A stretch of 64,000 bases of DNA from Verrucomicrobiia bacterium (GTDB lineage Bacteria > Verrucomicrobiota > Verrucomicrobiia > Verrucomicrobiales > DEV007): assembly GCA_030425385.1 (NCBI GenBank), contig JAUIAH010000011.1, forward strand, positions 62,001-126,000, read 5' to 3'. Of this stretch, positions 61,965 through 64,000 are shown piece after piece. Within the stretch, counting starts at the first letter, position 1, and every line of letters begins with the position of its first letter. Below the pieces are notes generated by a model. It did no database searches, was not told the origin of the DNA, and saw only the letters and a program-made list of their open reading frames with translations. The position numbers and the translations under genes were made by a program.

Positions 61965-63998
61965 ATGAAACGGTTGACTTACTCACTGACACTCTCTCTA
62001 GCCACAGCCAGCCTGGCCTTGGCCGACCATCATGGAGACAAAGACGTCTCTCTGGCAGAACAGCTAGACAAACACCTAGCAGGCATCGCGCAATCCGATG
62101 AAGCCAAACGCTACGAACCGCGCATGGCCCTGCAAGCGATGACATCGGCGGCCAGCACTCCTGGAGCGAAACAACGTGATGCCTATGTGAAACTGCTCTT
62201 AGAGCGGCTGGCGAGCGGCGACACGGCACAAGCCGGGAAAGCCTGGATCCTCGCCCAATTGGAGAACGTGGGAGGCGCGGAATCGGTGCCCGCGCTCAAG
62301 AAGATGATGGGCTCCCCCTTTCATCACCTCCGCGAGCGTGCTCGTCGTGCCCTAGAACAGAATCCCTCCAAAGAAGCGGGCGAAGCCCTGCGTGCCTTGG
62401 CCAAAGATGAGCAGGACCGCCGTCTCAAGCGTGCCTTGATTCATTCTCTGGGACAACGTCAGGACACCGAAGCAGTGGGCATGATCAGCGAATGGTTAGA
62501 CTCAAAGGACACCGAACTCCGTCACGCCGCGATCGACGCCCTTGGTAAGATCGCATCGGACGCCGCGGTGATGGCATTGATGAAGAGTATCGGGGACAAG
62601 CAAGCGGTCGCCGATGCTCTCCTTGAGGCCGCAAGCCAGAATCACGCGCAGGCCGCCTCCATTCTGCAAACCTTGCAGCGTCCTGAAATGCCCGCTTCCG
62701 TGCAAGCAGCAGCTCTCAGAGAAGCCGTCGCGTTGAACCCAGGCGAAACGGATGACCAGGTGCTGCTCGCCCTGCAATCGCCTGCCGCGCCTGTCCGTCA
62801 GGCTGCTATCAATGCTTGCCGTCAGTTGAACGATGCGAGTGTGCTCACCAACGTCTTAGCCGTGAAACTGCCAGAGTTAGCTGCGGAAGAACAGCAGATG
62901 GCGTTGGCTGTGCTCGGGGACTCGGGTGATACCACGGTGGTCACCCAACTGGCACCGCTCCTCCATCACGACCGCGTGGAGCCAGTATCGATTATTACGG
63001 TGCTAGGGAAGCTTGGCGGTCTAGATGCGGCCCACCACCTGATGGATCTGATCGCGACGAGCACGGACGACGATCTGAAAGAAGTCGCTCGCGACGCTTT
63101 GGCAATGATGCCAGGAACCGCCGTGCAAGCCTCCCTGATGACCGCCAGTCAGAAAGGTGACATCGACCGGCGTCGCGATGCGTTGGCAGCACTCGGAAGT
63201 CGTGGGGACCGGGACGTGGTGCCCTTTCTATTCTCACAGATCAATCAAGGCCCCAAAGCGATTCGCCACGCCAGCCTGGATGCGTTGGGTCAACTCGCAA
63301 CCGACGATGATCTTCCCAAACTCCTCAGCCTGGCGAAGGATGGCGATGAGCGCGTGACGAAAGCGATTCAATTGGCCTGCCGTCGCGCCCAAGACCCTGA
63401 CAAAGCAGCTGGCACACTCGTCAATGCGATGAACGGCCTGAGCGTCGACGTGAAGAAGGCACTGATCCCCTCCCTTCGGGTCCTCGGTGGTGAACACGCT
63501 CTGGCTAGCGTACGCGGTTTCCTCCAGGACAAGGACCTCGGGGATACTGCTCTGAAAGCGCTCACCAGTTGGTCGGGCCCTGAGGGTGCCGCGGCTCTGC
63601 TAGAGCTCGCCAGCTCGACGGACATTGCCGCCAATCAACAGGTCCTGGCATTGCGCGGGATCGGTCGTTTGATCAGCGATCGCGAAAGTGGCATGAATCG
63701 AGACGAGCGCACGCAATTGGCCCTCAAAGCGATGGCCTTGGCCAAGCGCCCAAGTGAGAAACGCCTGTTCCTGCCGGTATTAGGACAACTAGGAACGCCG
63801 GAGGCACTCAAAGCCCTCAGCGAGCTACATCAGGACAAGGAGCTCGGCGAAGAAGCCGTGCTCGCCACCCTCACAGCCGTCAAGGGAATGCGCGGCCGTC
63901 GAGCGGCCCGTTTGCGTCAAGACCTCCTTAAGGACATCATCCGTGCCGACGTCTCGGAAGCGGTCACCAAGGAAGCAACGGAACTCCTAGAGCGCTAG
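61965..63998 (+). CDS. Exported HEAT-repeat protein
   Basis: About 677 residues are encoded from ATG 61965, which yields a signal peptide (MKRLTYSLTLSLATASLALA) and a His/Asp cleavage region. The longer frame from 61875 lies inside the upstream gene. The rest is an array of HEAT/armadillo-like helical pairs, for example the units around LRHAAIDALGKIASDAAVMALMKSI and IRHASLDALGQLATDDDLPKLL. No catalytic motif is visible. Such proteins are protein-protein scaffolds and are typical beside exported oxidoreductases in PVC bacteria. The gene is complete, with its TAG at 63996-63998 just inside the window. Confidence 0.85.
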   Translation: MKRLTYSLTLSLATASLALADHHGDKDVSLAEQLDKHLAGIAQSDEAKRYEPRMALQAMTSAASTPGAKQRDAYVKLLLERLASGDTAQAGKAWILAQLENVGGAESVPALKKMMGSPFHHLRERARRALEQNPSKEAGEALRALAKDEQDRRLKRALIHSLGQRQDTEAVGMISEWLDSKDTELRHAAIDALGKIASDAAVMALMKSIGDKQAVADALLEAASQNHAQAASILQTLQRPEMPASVQAAALREAVALNPGETDDQVLLALQSPAAPVRQAAINACRQLNDASVLTNVLAVKLPELAAEEQQMALAVLGDSGDTTVVTQLAPLLHHDRVEPVSIITVLGKLGGLDAAHHLMDLIATSTDDDLKEVARDALAMMPGTAVQASLMTASQKGDIDRRRDALAALGSRGDRDVVPFLFSQINQGPKAIRHASLDALGQLATDDDLPKLLSLAKDGDERVTKAIQLACRRAQDPDKAAGTLVNAMNGLSVDVKKALIPSLRVLGGEHALASVRGFLQDKDLGDTALKALTSWSGPEGAAALLELASSTDIAANQQVLALRGIGRLISDRESGMNRDERTQLALKAMALAKRPSEKRLFLPVLGQLGTPEALKALSELHQDKELGEEAVLATLTAVKGMRGRRAARLRQDLLKDIIRADVSEAVTKEATELLER

Positions 63999-64000
63999 CA

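Noticed and set aside
1-64000. CRISPR arrays, tRNA and rRNA genes
   Set aside because: No regularly spaced repeats and no recognisable tRNA or rRNA sequence were noticed on either strand during reading.

Overview
The window looks like chromosomal DNA of a Verrucomicrobiota bacterium or a close PVC-superphylum relative. This rests on gene content: CotH-kinase and lamin-tail surface proteins, a DUF1080 / beta-propeller / PVC-type cytochrome c fusion, a Tat-exported Gfo/Idh/MocA oxidoreductase, very large secreted TPR and HEAT proteins, frequent GTG and TTG starts, and few obvious Shine-Dalgarno sites. No rRNA, tRNA, CRISPR array, insertion sequence or integrase was seen.

Layout. (1) 0.4-1.5 kb, minus strand: hisB-apt, two housekeeping genes. 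(2) 1.6-9.6 kb: a 29-codon membrane microprotein candidate, then two tandem minus-strand surface proteins (lamin-tail; CotH kinase plus lamin-tail). These face a DUF4956 membrane protein and a VTC-type polyphosphate polymerase, forming a CotH/VTC/DUF4956 module. (3) 9.6-22.2 kb: a two-domain LOG-like protein, a 2753-residue exported TPR protein, a single-pass membrane protein, a membrane-anchored HTH protein and a 663-residue exported helical protein of unknown function. (4) 22.4-42.8 kb: one co-directional, tightly packed surface-polysaccharide locus. It holds an ABC exporter (Wzm/Wzt with a C-terminal carbohydrate-binding domain), three methyltransferase-like proteins, GT2 and GT4 glycosyltransferases, one GT-A-like protein, two hexapeptide acyltransferases, an O-antigen-polymerase-like protein and an O-antigen-ligase-like protein. 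No sugar-nucleotide synthesis or initiating phosphoglycosyltransferase gene is in the window. (5) 43.1-47.8 kb: an orphan LsrF-type aldolase/thiolase, the DUF1080/cytochrome fusion and a small membrane protein. (6) 47.9-59.7 kb: a probable anti-phage island. (7) 59.8-64 kb: an SDR oxidoreductase, a Gfo/Idh/MocA oxidoreductase and an exported HEAT-repeat protein.

The most interesting region is the island at 47.9-59.7 kb. Its core is a DUF499 ATPase, a DUF3780 protein, a DUF1156 DNA methyltransferase and a PLD-nuclease/SNF2-helicase fusion, a helicase-methylase-ATPase defence architecture. Two cassettes are embedded in it. One is a three-gene block (a TIGR04255-like protein plus two small proteins I do not recognise) between DUF3780 and the methyltransferase. 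The other is a Phd/PIN toxin-antitoxin pair between the methyltransferase and the helicase. The three-gene block is the best candidate for something undescribed.

The exported polysaccharide, the CotH/VTC module and the giant TPR and HEAT proteins all point to an elaborate cell envelope. Functional statements come from recognised motifs and family knowledge; no database search was run.
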